A stretch of 40,575 bases of DNA. Origin: a virus. The notes beneath the pieces were generated by a model. It worked only from the letters and a program-made list of their open reading frames with translations. It did no database searches and was not told the origin of the DNA. Position 1 is the first letter of the stretch. Every line of letters begins with the position of its first letter. The position numbers and the translations under genes are program-made. Location of the stretch: the IMG/VR virus record IMGVR_UViG_3300035107_000125, positions 1 through 40,575 of that record; one strand, given 5' to 3'. Shown here in pieces: positions 1 to 8,788 of this stretch.

Positions 1-1394
1 CTTTGTTTAATGATAACGTTAACATTGGTATCCTAGCAAACAAAGCACCAACTGCGAGAGAACTTCTCGGAAGGTTACAACTTGCATACGAGAACTTGCC
101 AACATGGTTGCAGCAGGGTATCATTGCATGGAACAAAGGATCAATGGAGCTTGAGAATGGCAGTAAAATTTTGGCATCTTCTACATCTGCGTCTGCTGTC
201 CGAGGTATGTCGTTTAACATCATCTTCCTCGATGAGTTCGCGTTCATTCCAAACCATATTGCAGAGCAATTCTTTAGCTCTGTTTATCCTACTATTTCGT
301 CTGGTAAAAGCACAAAAGTCATCATCATCTCAACGCCGAATGGGATGAATATGTTCTACAAGTTATGGCATGATGCCGAACTTGGTAGGAACGAATATGT
401 CACGACAGAAGTTCACTGGTCTCAAGTTCCTGGTAGGGACGAAAACTGGAAAGAACAAACGATTGCTAACACATCTCTACGACAGTTCACACAAGAGTTT
501 GAGTGTGAATTCTTAGGATCGGTTGACACATTAATCTCTGCTGCAAAGTTGAGGTCTATGTCATATGATGAACCTCTGTCAAGCAGCAAAGGATTAAAGA
601 TATACGAGAACCCTATTCCAAATCATGAGTATCTCATGACTGTTGACGTTTCACGTGGTACTAATAATGACTACTCTGCTTTTATTCTATATGATATTAC
701 CACTGTACCATATAAAGTTGTAGGTGTCTATAGGAACAATGAGATTAAACCAATGTTGTTCCCAAATATTATTCACCAGGTTGCTATCAATTACAACAAA
801 GCATTTATCCTTGTTGAGGTTAACGACATTGGAGATCAAGTAGCATCTATTCTTCAGTATGATCTTGAGAATGAGAATCTTCTCATGTGTGCTATGAGAG
901 GTCGTGCTGGTCAATTAGTTGGTCAGGGATTTTCTGGATCTAAAACTCAACTTGGAGTTAAGACAAGTACAACAGTTAAGAAAATTGGTTGCTCTAACTT
1001 GAAGCAATTAATTGAAGCAGATAAACTACTTGTTAATGACTATGAAATTATTTCTGAACTAACTACCTTTATTCAAAAGAAACAATCCTTTGAAGCAGAA
1101 GAAGGATGTAATGATGACCTTGCAATGTGTTTGGTTATCTTTGCATGGTTGGTCGCACAGGATTATTTCAAAGAGATGACGGACAATGATGTTCGTAAGA
1201 GATTATATGATGAGCAAAAGAATCAGATTGAGCAAGACATGGCACCATTTGGTTTTATTGATGACGGTCTAACAGATTATGAATCGGTAGATACTGAAGG
1301 TAATGTTTGGTATATTGCAGAAGATGGAACTGGTAAATTTGTAGATAGTGGAAGTGAGTATGGAGAACTTAATTACATGTGGGAGTATAGGTAA
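1..1394 (+). CDS. gp17: Terminase large subunit gp17 (5' end missing)
   Basis: ATPase and nuclease of the DNA-packaging motor that docks on the portal. The window opens inside the gene; the frame is open from base 3 and about 463 residues remain, against roughly 610 in T4 gp17, so the Walker A part is lost. Visible are the Walker B stretch IIFLDEFAF, the coupling motif IISTPNG, and the RNase H-like nuclease acids: Asp in TVDVSRGTNNDYSAF, Glu in VEVNDIGDQV and the Asp pair in GCNDDLAMC. It overlaps the next gene by one base (TAATG) and is followed by the tail sheath gene, the T4 order. Identification is firm; the true start lies upstream of the window. Confidence 0.96.
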   Translation, partial: LFNDNVNIGILANKAPTARELLGRLQLAYENLPTWLQQGIIAWNKGSMELENGSKILASSTSASAVRGMSFNIIFLDEFAFIPNHIAEQFFSSVYPTISSGKSTKVIIISTPNGMNMFYKLWHDAELGRNEYVTTEVHWSQVPGRDENWKEQTIANTSLRQFTQEFECEFLGSVDTLISAAKLRSMSYDEPLSSSKGLKIYENPIPNHEYLMTVDVSRGTNNDYSAFILYDITTVPYKVVGVYRNNEIKPMLFPNIIHQVAINYNKAFILVEVNDIGDQVASILQYDLENENLLMCAMRGRAGQLVGQGFSGSKTQLGVKTSTTVKKIGCSNLKQLIEADKLLVNDYEIISELTTFIQKKQSFEAEEGCNDDLAMCLVIFAWLVAQDYFKEMTDNDVRKRLYDEQKNQIEQDMAPFGFIDDGLTDYESVDTEGNVWYIAEDGTGKFVDSGSEYGELNYMWEYR

Positions 1395-1624
1395 TGGAAT
1401 TTGAAGATGAGTTTGATCTAAGTCATCTTCTTTTTAATGAGAGAATATGCAGAACTTGTTATGTAAAAAAAGATTTACTTACTGATTTTTATTTGATACG
1501 TAAGAATAGTAAAGGTTTACCCTCTGCATATTCTTATGAGTGTAAGCAATGTACGAAAAGAAGAGTAACTAATAATAGAAGAAGAAAATATGATATAGGT
1601 AACTGGCAATACCCTGACTGGTAG
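1394..1624 (+). CDS. Small putative zinc-ribbon protein
   Basis: A 76-residue basic protein with two CxxC pairs (CRTC near residue 19 and CKQC near residue 51) separated by about 30 residues, the spacing of a treble-clef or zinc-ribbon knuckle, then a strongly basic tail (KRRVTNNRRRKY). Similar folds occur in phage HNH nucleases and small nucleic-acid-binding proteins, but no His-Asn-His core is visible, so a nuclease role is not supported. It starts on the ATG sharing its A with the gp17 stop, suggesting translational coupling, and sits between genes 17 and 18, where T4 has no gene. Function unknown; zinc and nucleic-acid binding are inference. Confidence 0.75.
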   Translation: MEFEDEFDLSHLLFNERICRTCYVKKDLLTDFYLIRKNSKGLPSAYSYECKQCTKRRVTNNRRRKYDIGNWQYPDW

Positions 1625-1664
1625 AGGGTTCATGCAGTGTTTTCCCTTTGAAAGGTGTCAAAAT

Positions 1665-1672
1665 AATAAATA
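1665..1672 (+). promoter_or_regulatory. Probable late promoter (AATAAATA) for gene 18
   Basis: AATAAATA differs from the T4 late consensus TATAAATA at one base and lies 37 bases before the gene 18 ATG, followed by AGGAGA as ribosome site. Confidence 0.55.
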
Positions 1673-1708
1673 CTTTTAGAAAATATGACACATTTCTAGG
1701 AGATAAAC

Positions 1709-4450
1709 ATGGCAGTTTTACGCTCACCTGGGGTTGTTGTTAGGGAAAAAGACCTAACGAACGGCAGAGCGGATATTACCACAGCAAATATCGCTGGTTT
1801 TGCCGCACCATTTTTAAAAGGACCTATTGGAGAAGCAGTCACTGTCTCCAACGAAACAGAATTAGTTGCCACTTTTGGCGAACCAAACGGAGCAAATGCT
1901 GACTATTGGTTGTCTGCAACTAACTACTTAAACTACGGAGGAACTCTTTCAGTAGTCAGATCTGACTCTGCTGACCTCTTCAATTCAGTCGCTAGAGTTG
2001 GTAACTCTCTTAGCACTATTACAGTTACTAACGCATCTACAAACGGTAAGTATGTATCTGCTCCTGCTGTTTCCTTCACTGGTGGTGGTGGACAAGGCGC
2101 TGCTGCTACTGCACTGATTGATGCAAACGGTAAAGTAACCTCAATTAACATCACAAACACTGGTAGTGGATATACCTCTGCTCCAACTGTTGATATTGAT
2201 CCTGTTGGTACACCTGCTATTGCAACTGCCGCTCAAGGCGATGATGCAACTGCAACCGCTGGTGCAGGTAATGTCAGTGGTGGTGCATTAACTGGTACTG
2301 CAACAATTACTGCTGCTGGTACTGGATACTCTTCTGCTCCAAACATCACTGTAACAGGTGGTGGTGGAACTGCTGGATCTGCAGTTGCTACTGTAGTTGG
2401 TGGTCAAATCACATCGATTGCACTTTCTGGTGGTTCTGGTTACACTTCTGCACCAACTCTGGATATCGAATCCCCAACTGGTGTTGTTGTTACTGTTACT
2501 TCTGCTGGTACTAACTACGATCCTACTGGAACTTACACAGTTAACGTTTCTGGTGGTTCTACCGTAGGTGGTGCAACATTCACTGGAACACTGGTTGTAA
2601 ACCAAAGTGGAGAAGTTACAGGAGTTAACGTTGCTGATAATGCAGATTTTGGTAACTACTCTAGTTTCTCTGGTGTAACACCAATCGTTCCAATTCCTGG
2701 TACAACTGCTCTGGCAACTGCAACTATTGCAGCAGACCCAATTAAGATTTCAAGACCAGAAGTTTATGAAGCATCTTACTCTGGTAATACCAGTGGTTGG
2801 TTGTATGCTTCTAGATCTGCAGGTGCATGGGGCAACTCTCTGAGAGTTTGCACTGTTGACCGTGGTCCTGAGCAGTCACTGTATTTAACATCTAGTCCTG
2901 CAGCACCTGGTGTTGGTTCTTTCGTTACCTCTGGTACTAAGAAAGGAAAGGTTATTGATACTTCTACTGGAACTGATGGAAACTTAATCGTTCACGTTGT
3001 TATCGTAGATAGCGCAAATAACGATGCATATGTTTCTTGGCCATCAATGGCACAGAGATTTGCTGATGCTGATTCAGTAACTATTGGCGGTCAAGCATAC
3101 ACACTGAAATCAAGTGGTGGTGTTGATGACGGTTCCGAGTGGTATCTGAACAAAGAACTGTATGCTGGTTCTGGTGTAAAGTGGAACTCAATCGCAGCAA
3201 GACCAGGTACTTCAGATGATGCTGAGTCATTCAATGATAAGTATGCTTACGATAGTGTACACGTTGCTGTCATCGATGAGGATGGTTTAATCTCAGGTGC
3301 AAAGAATTCAATTCTTGAATCTTACACTTATCTGTCTAAGGCACATGATGCTAGAGGTCCACAGGGTGGATCTAACTACTATAAGAAAGTTGTTTCTGAT
3401 AGTAGCACAAATGTTTATGTTGGTGACACAGCATATACATATGCAGCAAAAACTGCAGATTTTGAACCAGCAGGTTCTAAATCCTACTCACTGACAGGTG
3501 GTGCTGATTATAACCTTCTTGGTGGTGGAGAGTTTGACGTTTCAGTTGGAGAACTGAATGCTGGTTATTCACTGTTTGCTGATTCAGATAACGTCACTCT
3601 TGACTATCTGATTATGGGTCCTGGCATGATCTCAGAAGCAGACACCAGACAAAAACTGACTCACATTGCAGGTATTGCTGCTGCAAGAAAAGATTGTATT
3701 GCGTTCGGTTCACCACACAAAGGAAATATTATTTCCGCAACTGGAACTGCATTATCCAATGCAGATATTACTAAGAACATTAAGTCGTTCTATGCTGCAG
3801 TAGGAAGTAACTCTTACCTGGTTCTCGACGGAAACTATAAGTACGTCTATGATCGTTGGAATGATGTATATCGTTACATCCCTTGTAACTCTGATGTTGC
3901 TGGTCTGGTAGCAGACACTGCTATTAGAAACGAACCATGGTTCTCACCTGCTGGTTTCTCTAGAGGTGGTATTCGCAATCTGGCAAAACTTGCTTGGAAT
4001 CCAGGCAAAGCAGACAGAGACGAACTTTATGCAAATAGAGTAAACCCAATCGCAACATTCCCTGGTCAGGGTGCAGTTCTCTTCGGAGATAAGACCGCAC
4101 TTGCTAACCCATCTGCGTTTGATAGAATCAACGTTCGTAAGTTGTTCTTGGTTGTCGAGAGAGCAATTGAGCAAGCAGCAAAAGCACAACTCTTTGAACT
4201 CAACGACGAGACCACAAGAAACATCTTTAGAGCTATCGTTGAACCATTCCTTCGTGATGTTCAATCAAGAAGAGGTATCACCGATTTCTTAGTTGTTTGC
4301 GATGAAACAAACAACACCCCACTCGTTGTTGACAACAATGAATTTGTCGCTGAGATTTATATCCAACCTGCACGTTCGATCAACTTCATTACCTTGACAT
4401 TTACTGCGACGAGAACTGGTATCTCCTTCGACGAGATTATCGGTAGATGA
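1709..4450 (+). CDS. gp18: Tail sheath protein gp18 with a repeat insert
   Basis: Contractile sheath subunit that surrounds the tail tube. The N-terminal start (MAVLRSPGVVVREKD), the central AGAWGNSLRV motif near residue 371 and a C-terminal domain ending FTATRTGISFDEIIG are typical of T4-type sheath proteins. At 913 residues it is far longer than T4 gp18 (659). The extra length is largely a Gly/Ala/Thr/Ser-rich block at about residues 100-345 with at least four copies of a GxGYxSAP unit alternating with GGGG and TSI segments. AGGAGA lies 8 bases before the ATG. The insert probably forms beta-rich surface domains; that is inference. Confidence 0.95.
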   Translation: MAVLRSPGVVVREKDLTNGRADITTANIAGFAAPFLKGPIGEAVTVSNETELVATFGEPNGANADYWLSATNYLNYGGTLSVVRSDSADLFNSVARVGNSLSTITVTNASTNGKYVSAPAVSFTGGGGQGAAATALIDANGKVTSINITNTGSGYTSAPTVDIDPVGTPAIATAAQGDDATATAGAGNVSGGALTGTATITAAGTGYSSAPNITVTGGGGTAGSAVATVVGGQITSIALSGGSGYTSAPTLDIESPTGVVVTVTSAGTNYDPTGTYTVNVSGGSTVGGATFTGTLVVNQSGEVTGVNVADNADFGNYSSFSGVTPIVPIPGTTALATATIAADPIKISRPEVYEASYSGNTSGWLYASRSAGAWGNSLRVCTVDRGPEQSLYLTSSPAAPGVGSFVTSGTKKGKVIDTSTGTDGNLIVHVVIVDSANNDAYVSWPSMAQRFADADSVTIGGQAYTLKSSGGVDDGSEWYLNKELYAGSGVKWNSIAARPGTSDDAESFNDKYAYDSVHVAVIDEDGLISGAKNSILESYTYLSKAHDARGPQGGSNYYKKVVSDSSTNVYVGDTAYTYAAKTADFEPAGSKSYSLTGGADYNLLGGGEFDVSVGELNAGYSLFADSDNVTLDYLIMGPGMISEADTRQKLTHIAGIAAARKDCIAFGSPHKGNIISATGTALSNADITKNIKSFYAAVGSNSYLVLDGNYKYVYDRWNDVYRYIPCNSDVAGLVADTAIRNEPWFSPAGFSRGGIRNLAKLAWNPGKADRDELYANRVNPIATFPGQGAVLFGDKTALANPSAFDRINVRKLFLVVERAIEQAAKAQLFELNDETTRNIFRAIVEPFLRDVQSRRGITDFLVVCDETNNTPLVVDNNEFVAEIYIQPARSINFITLTFTATRTGISFDEIIGR
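2036..2470 (+). repeat. GxGY-SAP repeats inside gene 18
   Basis: Within the gp18 insert, NGKYVSAP, GSGYTSAP, GTGYSSAP and GSGYTSAP start near residues 112, 152, 204 and 242. GGGG follows the first and third copies, and a VTSI or ITSI strand precedes the second and fourth. The DNA copies are similar but not identical, so this is an old protein repeat, not a recent tandem DNA duplication. Confidence 0.75.
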
Positions 4451-4459
4451 TCTGTAGGC

Positions 4460-4467
4460 AATAAATA
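4460..4467 (+). promoter_or_regulatory. Probable late promoter (AATAAATA) for gene 19
   Basis: AATAAATA lies 20 bases before the gene 19 ATG, just after the gene 18 stop; ACGGAG follows as ribosome site. Confidence 0.5.
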
Positions 4468-4487
4468 AAATTACGGAGACACAAACA

Positions 4488-5168
4488 ATGCCAAACATTA
4501 ACCAGTTCAAATCTAGATTACAGGGCGGCGTCCGCCCCAATCTATTCCAGGTAGATATTGTTTTCCCAAGAACATCATTTGACTTGGGAGAAAACAAAAC
4601 TACTGCATCTTCTCTTGCTGAGGCAGGAAGATATCTCTGCAGATCTGCACAAATTCCTGCAGCAAACCAAGGACTTATTGAAGTACCTTTCAGAGGTCGC
4701 TTCCTTAAAATCCCTGGTGATAGAACCTTTGAACCATGGACTGCAACCTTCTACAACACTACAGATTTCGATCTGAGAGCAGCATTTGAACAGTGGATCA
4801 ATATCGGCAATAAAGCTGATGAAGCACTGGGTACTTATGAATTTGGAAATGCTGGATCATTCTCTGAATATTTCCAGGATATTACTATTAGGCAACTTGA
4901 TAAGAATCCTGATTCTGCTGGTACTGCTGCTGCATTGAATGGACCTACTCCTGCAGATCCTAACAAAGTTCTGAGAGAGTACAAACTCATCGGCGCTTGG
5001 CCAACTAGTGTTGGTGCAATTAACCTTGCATATGATAGCAATGATCAGATTGAAGAATTTGATGTTGAGTTCCAATATCAGTATCTTGATGCTGGTGAGA
5101 AGAACTTCGCTCAAGGTCAGGGTGAATTCACTAAACTCAGAAGAGTTGGTTCCACAACTTCAGGTTAA
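4488..5168 (+). CDS. gp19: Tail tube protein gp19
   Basis: Subunit of the inner tail tube through which DNA passes. Length is 226 residues against 163 in T4. The N-terminal NQFKSRLQGGVRPNLFQVDI, the IPGDRTFEPWTATFYN strand pair near residue 75 and the closing EFDVEFQYQYLDAG region match the T4-like tube family. It directly follows the sheath gene and precedes the portal gene, as in other T4-like phages, and has its own late-type promoter, which fits the need for many copies. Confidence 0.95.
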   Translation: MPNINQFKSRLQGGVRPNLFQVDIVFPRTSFDLGENKTTASSLAEAGRYLCRSAQIPAANQGLIEVPFRGRFLKIPGDRTFEPWTATFYNTTDFDLRAAFEQWINIGNKADEALGTYEFGNAGSFSEYFQDITIRQLDKNPDSAGTAAALNGPTPADPNKVLREYKLIGAWPTSVGAINLAYDSNDQIEEFDVEFQYQYLDAGEKNFAQGQGEFTKLRRVGSTTSG

Positions 5169-5175
5169 TTAGGAT

Positions 5176-5183
5176 GATAAATA
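5176..5183 (+). promoter_or_regulatory. Probable late promoter (GATAAATA) for gene 20
   Basis: GATAAATA differs from TATAAATA at one base. Its last three bases begin the palindrome at 5181-5206. Confidence 0.55.
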
Positions 5184-5206
5184 GAGTAACGGTCCAGTTA
5201 CTCTAT
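5181..5206 (+). promoter_or_regulatory. Palindrome between late promoter and gene 20 start
   Basis: ATAGAGTAAC, a six-base loop GGTCCA, then GTTACTCTAT: a perfect 10-bp inverted repeat that ends seven bases before the gene 20 ATG. No Shine-Dalgarno sequence stands between it and the ATG. Its role could be an operator, an RNA leader structure or a terminator of upstream transcripts; the sequence alone does not decide. Confidence 0.7.
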
Positions 5207-5213
5207 ATTTGGA

Positions 5214-6824
5214 ATGGCGCAATTATTTGGATTTTCAATTAAAGATGAAGATCTCAAGAAGGGGGCGAAGGCAGCTACGTCCCCTGTTCCACCTACAGAC
5301 AATGACGCTAGTTCAACCATCACTCCTTACGGGGGATGGTTTGGTCATTATGTAGATCTTGATGATACTAAAAAACGTGACGAGATTAATCTCATCCGTC
5401 GTTATAGAGAAATGGCACTTGCTCCAGAAGTGGACAGTGCCATTGAAGATGTAACAAACGAAGCGATTGTAACTGATAAGGATGACAGTCCAGTAGAATT
5501 AGAACTGTCTAACTTAGAAGTATCAGAGTCGATCAAGAACCGAATGAGGGAAGAGTTTGATCATGTCAAACGCCTTCTCGATTTTGATAAATCTGCACAT
5601 CAAATCTTTAGACGTTGGTACGTCGATGGTAGATTATTTTATCATAAAGTTATCGATTTAGAAGATCCTTCAAAAGGTCTTTTAGAACTCCGTTATATTG
5701 ATCCTCTTAAAATTAAGAAGGTACGTCTGGTAGAAAAACCAGCGGTAGACGCAGATCAATTTAACAAATACGACTACGGTAAAGTCACAGAATTTTTCGT
5801 TTACAATGCAAAGGGTGTAAACAATACCAACCAAGGAATTAAAATTGCAAAAGATGCTGTTACATACGTAGCATCTGGTATTGTAGACCAGGGTAGAAAT
5901 ATGACCCTGAGTTATTTGCACAAAGCAATCAAGTATCTTAATCAGTTAAGAATGCTTGAGGACAGCATTGTCATCTATAGATTGTCAAGAGCACCTGAGC
6001 GTAGAATCTTCTACATCGATGTTGGCAATCTTCCTAAGATCAAAGCGGAACAATACCTGCGTGATGTGATGTCACGCTATAGAAATAAGATGGTATATGA
6101 CTCCAGTACTGGAGAAATCCGTGATGATAAAAAGCATATGAGTATGCTTGAGGACTTCTGGTTGCCTCGTCGTGAAGGTGGTCGTGGTACAGAAATTACC
6201 ACGCTGCCTGGTGGACAAAACCTTGGCGAACTGACTGACATTAAGTATTTCCAAACTCAACTCTATAAGGCACTCAACGTTCCGCCTTCTAGATTGGAAA
6301 GTGATAAGTCATTTGATCTGGGTAAATCTGAAGAGATCAATAGAGACGAAATTAAATTTACAAAATTTGTAGGTCGTCTCCGTAAAAAGTTCTCTGATCT
6401 TCTCCACGATCTTCTCAAAACTCAACTGATTCTGAAAGGTGTTATTGCACCTGAAGATTGGGAAGATATGAAAGAGCATATTCAGTATGATTATCTGTAT
6501 GATAATCAGTTTGCTGAACTTGCTGATCTTGAAATGATGGAGAAGAAAATGGAGGTTCTAGACAAACTAGATCTCTATGTTGGTAAGTACTTCTCTCAAG
6601 ATTATGTCATGCGTCAACTTCTGCACTTTACTGAGCAGGAAATTGAAGAGATGAAACAACAGATAAATAATGAGATCGAGGCGGGGCAAGTAATTGATCC
6701 TCTTGATACGGTTGCTCAAGAAAAGCAATCTGCGGAAATTGACATGGAAACCCAAAAAGTTAACTTGGACAATTTGAAAAATCCCCCTGAACCAAAAACG
6801 TCAGGATCCCAAAACACTAAATAA
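5214..6824 (+). CDS. gp20: Portal vertex protein gp20
   Basis: Forms the dodecameric portal at the head vertex, the channel for packaging and the site where gp17 docks. Length is 536 residues (T4: 524). Typical T4-like portal segments are visible: RRYREMALAPEVDSAIED near residue 63, IYRLSRAPERRIFYIDVGN near residue 254 and FWLPRREGGRGTEITTLPGG near residue 315. The C-terminus is charged and proline-rich. It lacks a recognisable ribosome site and follows a promoter-linked palindrome. This gene is the standard diversity marker for cyanomyoviruses. Confidence 0.97.
   Translation: MAQLFGFSIKDEDLKKGAKAATSPVPPTDNDASSTITPYGGWFGHYVDLDDTKKRDEINLIRRYREMALAPEVDSAIEDVTNEAIVTDKDDSPVELELSNLEVSESIKNRMREEFDHVKRLLDFDKSAHQIFRRWYVDGRLFYHKVIDLEDPSKGLLELRYIDPLKIKKVRLVEKPAVDADQFNKYDYGKVTEFFVYNAKGVNNTNQGIKIAKDAVTYVASGIVDQGRNMTLSYLHKAIKYLNQLRMLEDSIVIYRLSRAPERRIFYIDVGNLPKIKAEQYLRDVMSRYRNKMVYDSSTGEIRDDKKHMSMLEDFWLPRREGGRGTEITTLPGGQNLGELTDIKYFQTQLYKALNVPPSRLESDKSFDLGKSEEINRDEIKFTKFVGRLRKKFSDLLHDLLKTQLILKGVIAPEDWEDMKEHIQYDYLYDNQFAELADLEMMEKKMEVLDKLDLYVGKYFSQDYVMRQLLHFTEQEIEEMKQQINNEIEAGQVIDPLDTVAQEKQSAEIDMETQKVNLDNLKNPPEPKTSGSQNTK
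6816..6823 (+). promoter_or_regulatory. Possible late promoter (ACTAAATA) before 67-21
   Basis: ACTAAATA overlaps the end of gene 20, 17 bases before the next ATG. It deviates at two bases from TATAAATA but keeps TAAATA; the same variant occurs at 29487. Confidence 0.35.
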
Positions 6825-6838
6825 TATCGAGGTTAATT

Positions 6839-7039
6839 ATGGAACCTACTAAAATTGTGGATATGATCATGAAGGATCAACTTGCTGATGCTTCTGATGC
6901 AGTGAAAGATATGATTATGAACAAGGCAGCGCAAATCTTAACTCTTGAAAAAGAGAAGGTTGGTGCAAACATGTTCAATCATTTAAACGAACCCGAAGAA
7001 ACAGAGACCGAAAATGAAACTGATCACGGAACAGATTGA
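6839..7039 (+). CDS. gp67: Prohead core protein, gp67-like
   Basis: A 66-residue protein with a helical N-terminal part (MEPTKIVDMIMKDQLADA) and a Glu/Asp-rich tail, the layout of T4 gp67 (short helix, an LIKEEKIAIARNF-like segment, then an acidic tail). Position between portal and protease also matches T4. gp67 helps assemble the inner core of the prohead and is processed by gp21. GAGG lies eight bases before the ATG; the 3' end overlaps gene 21 by 26 bases. The assignment rests on position and layout. Confidence 0.7.
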   Translation: MEPTKIVDMIMKDQLADASDAVKDMIMNKAAQILTLEKEKVGANMFNHLNEPEETETENETDHGTD

Positions 7040-7658
7040 AGCTGTAGAATTCCTTGTCGAAGATAATGGTTCTAAAAAGAATCATTTTATCGAAGGGGTC
7101 TTTCTCCAAGCAGATATCAAAAATAGAAATGGTCGTGTGTATGCGATGAACGTTCTTGAAAAAGAAGTTGGTCGTTACACTGAGTCATACATTTCTAAGG
7201 ATCGTGCTCTCGGTGAACTCGGTCACCCTGAGGGACCTACCGTTAATTTGGATAGAGTGTCTCATAAAATTGTATCACTTCAAAAAGAAGGTAGCAATTT
7301 TATTGGCAAAGCAAAAATTCTTGATACCCCTATGGGCAAGATTGCTAAAAATCTAATTGATGAGGGGGTTAAGTTAGGAGTTTCATCGCGTGGTGTTGGA
7401 TCAATTGCCGAAAGGAATGGTGCAGCATATGTTCGTGATGACTTCATGCTCGCAACTGCTGCTGATATTGTAGCAGATCCTTCTGCACCTGATGCATTTG
7501 TTGAAGGTATTATGGAAGGAAAAGAATGGGTATGGAACAATGGCATTCTTACAGAACGTCATATTGAATCTATTAAGAACGAATTAGACGCTGCAACTTG
7601 GCATAATCTCCAAGAGCGCAAAGTTTCCGCGTTTGCCAAGTTCTTAAAAGGATTATAA
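7014..7658 (+). CDS. gp21: Prohead core protease gp21
   Basis: Serine-type maturation protease that degrades the scaffold and trims capsid proteins after prohead assembly. 214 residues, as expected for the family (T4: 212). Likely catalytic residues are His71 in GELGHPEGP and a serine in LGVSSRGVGS (residues 121-130). It starts inside the gp67 gene and is followed by scaffold and capsid genes, its substrates. Confidence 0.95.
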   Translation: MKLITEQIEAVEFLVEDNGSKKNHFIEGVFLQADIKNRNGRVYAMNVLEKEVGRYTESYISKDRALGELGHPEGPTVNLDRVSHKIVSLQKEGSNFIGKAKILDTPMGKIAKNLIDEGVKLGVSSRGVGSIAERNGAAYVRDDFMLATAADIVADPSAPDAFVEGIMEGKEWVWNNGILTERHIESIKNELDAATWHNLQERKVSAFAKFLKGL

Positions 7659-7660
7659 TG

Positions 7661-7668
7661 TATAAATA
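7661..7668 (+). promoter_or_regulatory. Late promoter (exact TATAAATA) for 22-23
   Basis: Exact T4-type late consensus two bases after the gene 21 stop. Gene 23 has no such motif directly upstream, so this site probably serves scaffold and major capsid genes together. Confidence 0.75.
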
Positions 7669-7707
7669 AAACATAGAATCTAACAGATTATATTAGGAGA
7701 ATAGCAC

Positions 7708-8748
7708 ATGTCAGCATCAGTTGACCAACAATTTGACACCTTCGTAGAAGAAACTCTTGAGGAAAAAGCGCCAACTGATGGTGCCAAGGGTGCAGACCCT
7801 ATGGTAGCTGCAGCAATTCCCGCTCCTCAAGATACTGCAAAGGACAACCTTGGCGGTCCTACAAACCAAAACTACAAGCAAGACAACGATTCATCCAAGA
7901 TTGCCAACAAAGGCACATCGAAGGTTAGCGACGGTCATGTCACCAAGAACGCTAAACCAGGCGATGCTGCTCCTGGCAAACTGAAGGAAGAAGAAGAAAC
8001 AACCGAAGAGGTAGTTGCAGAAACTACTGAGGTTGAAGAGTTTAGCGTAGAAGAAGATGTTAACGCACTTCTGACTGGCGAAGAACTCTCCGAAGAATTC
8101 AAAGAAAAAACCAAGACAATCTTCGAGGCAGCAGTTAAGTCAAAGATTGCTGAAGAAACTAAGAAGATTGAAGAAACTTTCGAGGCACGTTTTACTGAGC
8201 AAGTTGAGACCGTTAAGTCGGAACTTGCTGAGAAAATGGACAAGTTCCTCACCTATGTTGCTGAAGAGTGGAAGAAAGAGAATGAAATCGAACTCCACAA
8301 CGGCATTAAACTTGAGATGATGCAGTCCTTCATGGACGGCATGAAGAATCTTTTTGAAGAAAATTATGTAGAACTCCCTGAAGAAAAATATAATGTTATG
8401 CAAGAGATGACAGACAAACTTGATGAAATGGAAGCAAAGCTCAATGAGCAAATTGAAACCAATATGTCTCTCAACGGTAAGGTCAACTCTTTTGTTAAAG
8501 AGTCGATCGTAACCGAAGTTTCCAAGGGTCTCGCAGATACCCAAGCAGAGAAGTTCGCTTCACTCGCAGAAGGTGTTGAATTTGAGTCCGAGGAATCCTT
8601 TAAGTCCAAACTGGAAACCATCAAGGAATCTTATTTCCCTAAGGCAAAAGTAGAACTTAAGGAAGACATTGCAACTGGTGAAGTTGCATCCCCTGTAGAG
8701 GGTACGATGTCTGCGTATGTAAACGCGATCTCCCGCTACGGGAAATAA
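7708..8748 (+). CDS. gp22: Prohead scaffold protein gp22
   Basis: Main internal scaffold around which the prohead shell forms, later digested by gp21. 346 residues, somewhat longer than T4 gp22. It is very rich in Glu and Lys, with long predicted coiled-coil stretches from about residue 115 to 265. The N-terminal 100 residues are Pro/Ala/Asp-rich and probably disordered. TAGGAGA precedes the ATG. Position between protease and capsid supports the call more than any motif. Confidence 0.92.
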   Translation: MSASVDQQFDTFVEETLEEKAPTDGAKGADPMVAAAIPAPQDTAKDNLGGPTNQNYKQDNDSSKIANKGTSKVSDGHVTKNAKPGDAAPGKLKEEEETTEEVVAETTEVEEFSVEEDVNALLTGEELSEEFKEKTKTIFEAAVKSKIAEETKKIEETFEARFTEQVETVKSELAEKMDKFLTYVAEEWKKENEIELHNGIKLEMMQSFMDGMKNLFEENYVELPEEKYNVMQEMTDKLDEMEAKLNEQIETNMSLNGKVNSFVKESIVTEVSKGLADTQAEKFASLAEGVEFESEESFKSKLETIKESYFPKAKVELKEDIATGEVASPVEGTMSAYVNAISRYGK

Positions 8749-8788
8749 TTATTAACTAACCACTTACTTTCAATCTAAGGAGAACAAA

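Noticed and set aside
2288-2605. Minus-strand frame rich in Ser, Thr and Cys opposite the gp18 repeats
   Set aside because: Composition mirrors the repetitive Gly/Thr codons on the plus strand; a shadow.
8140-8544. Minus-strand frame opposite gene 22
   Set aside because: Phe/Leu-rich antisense of a Glu/Lys-rich gene; no start signal.
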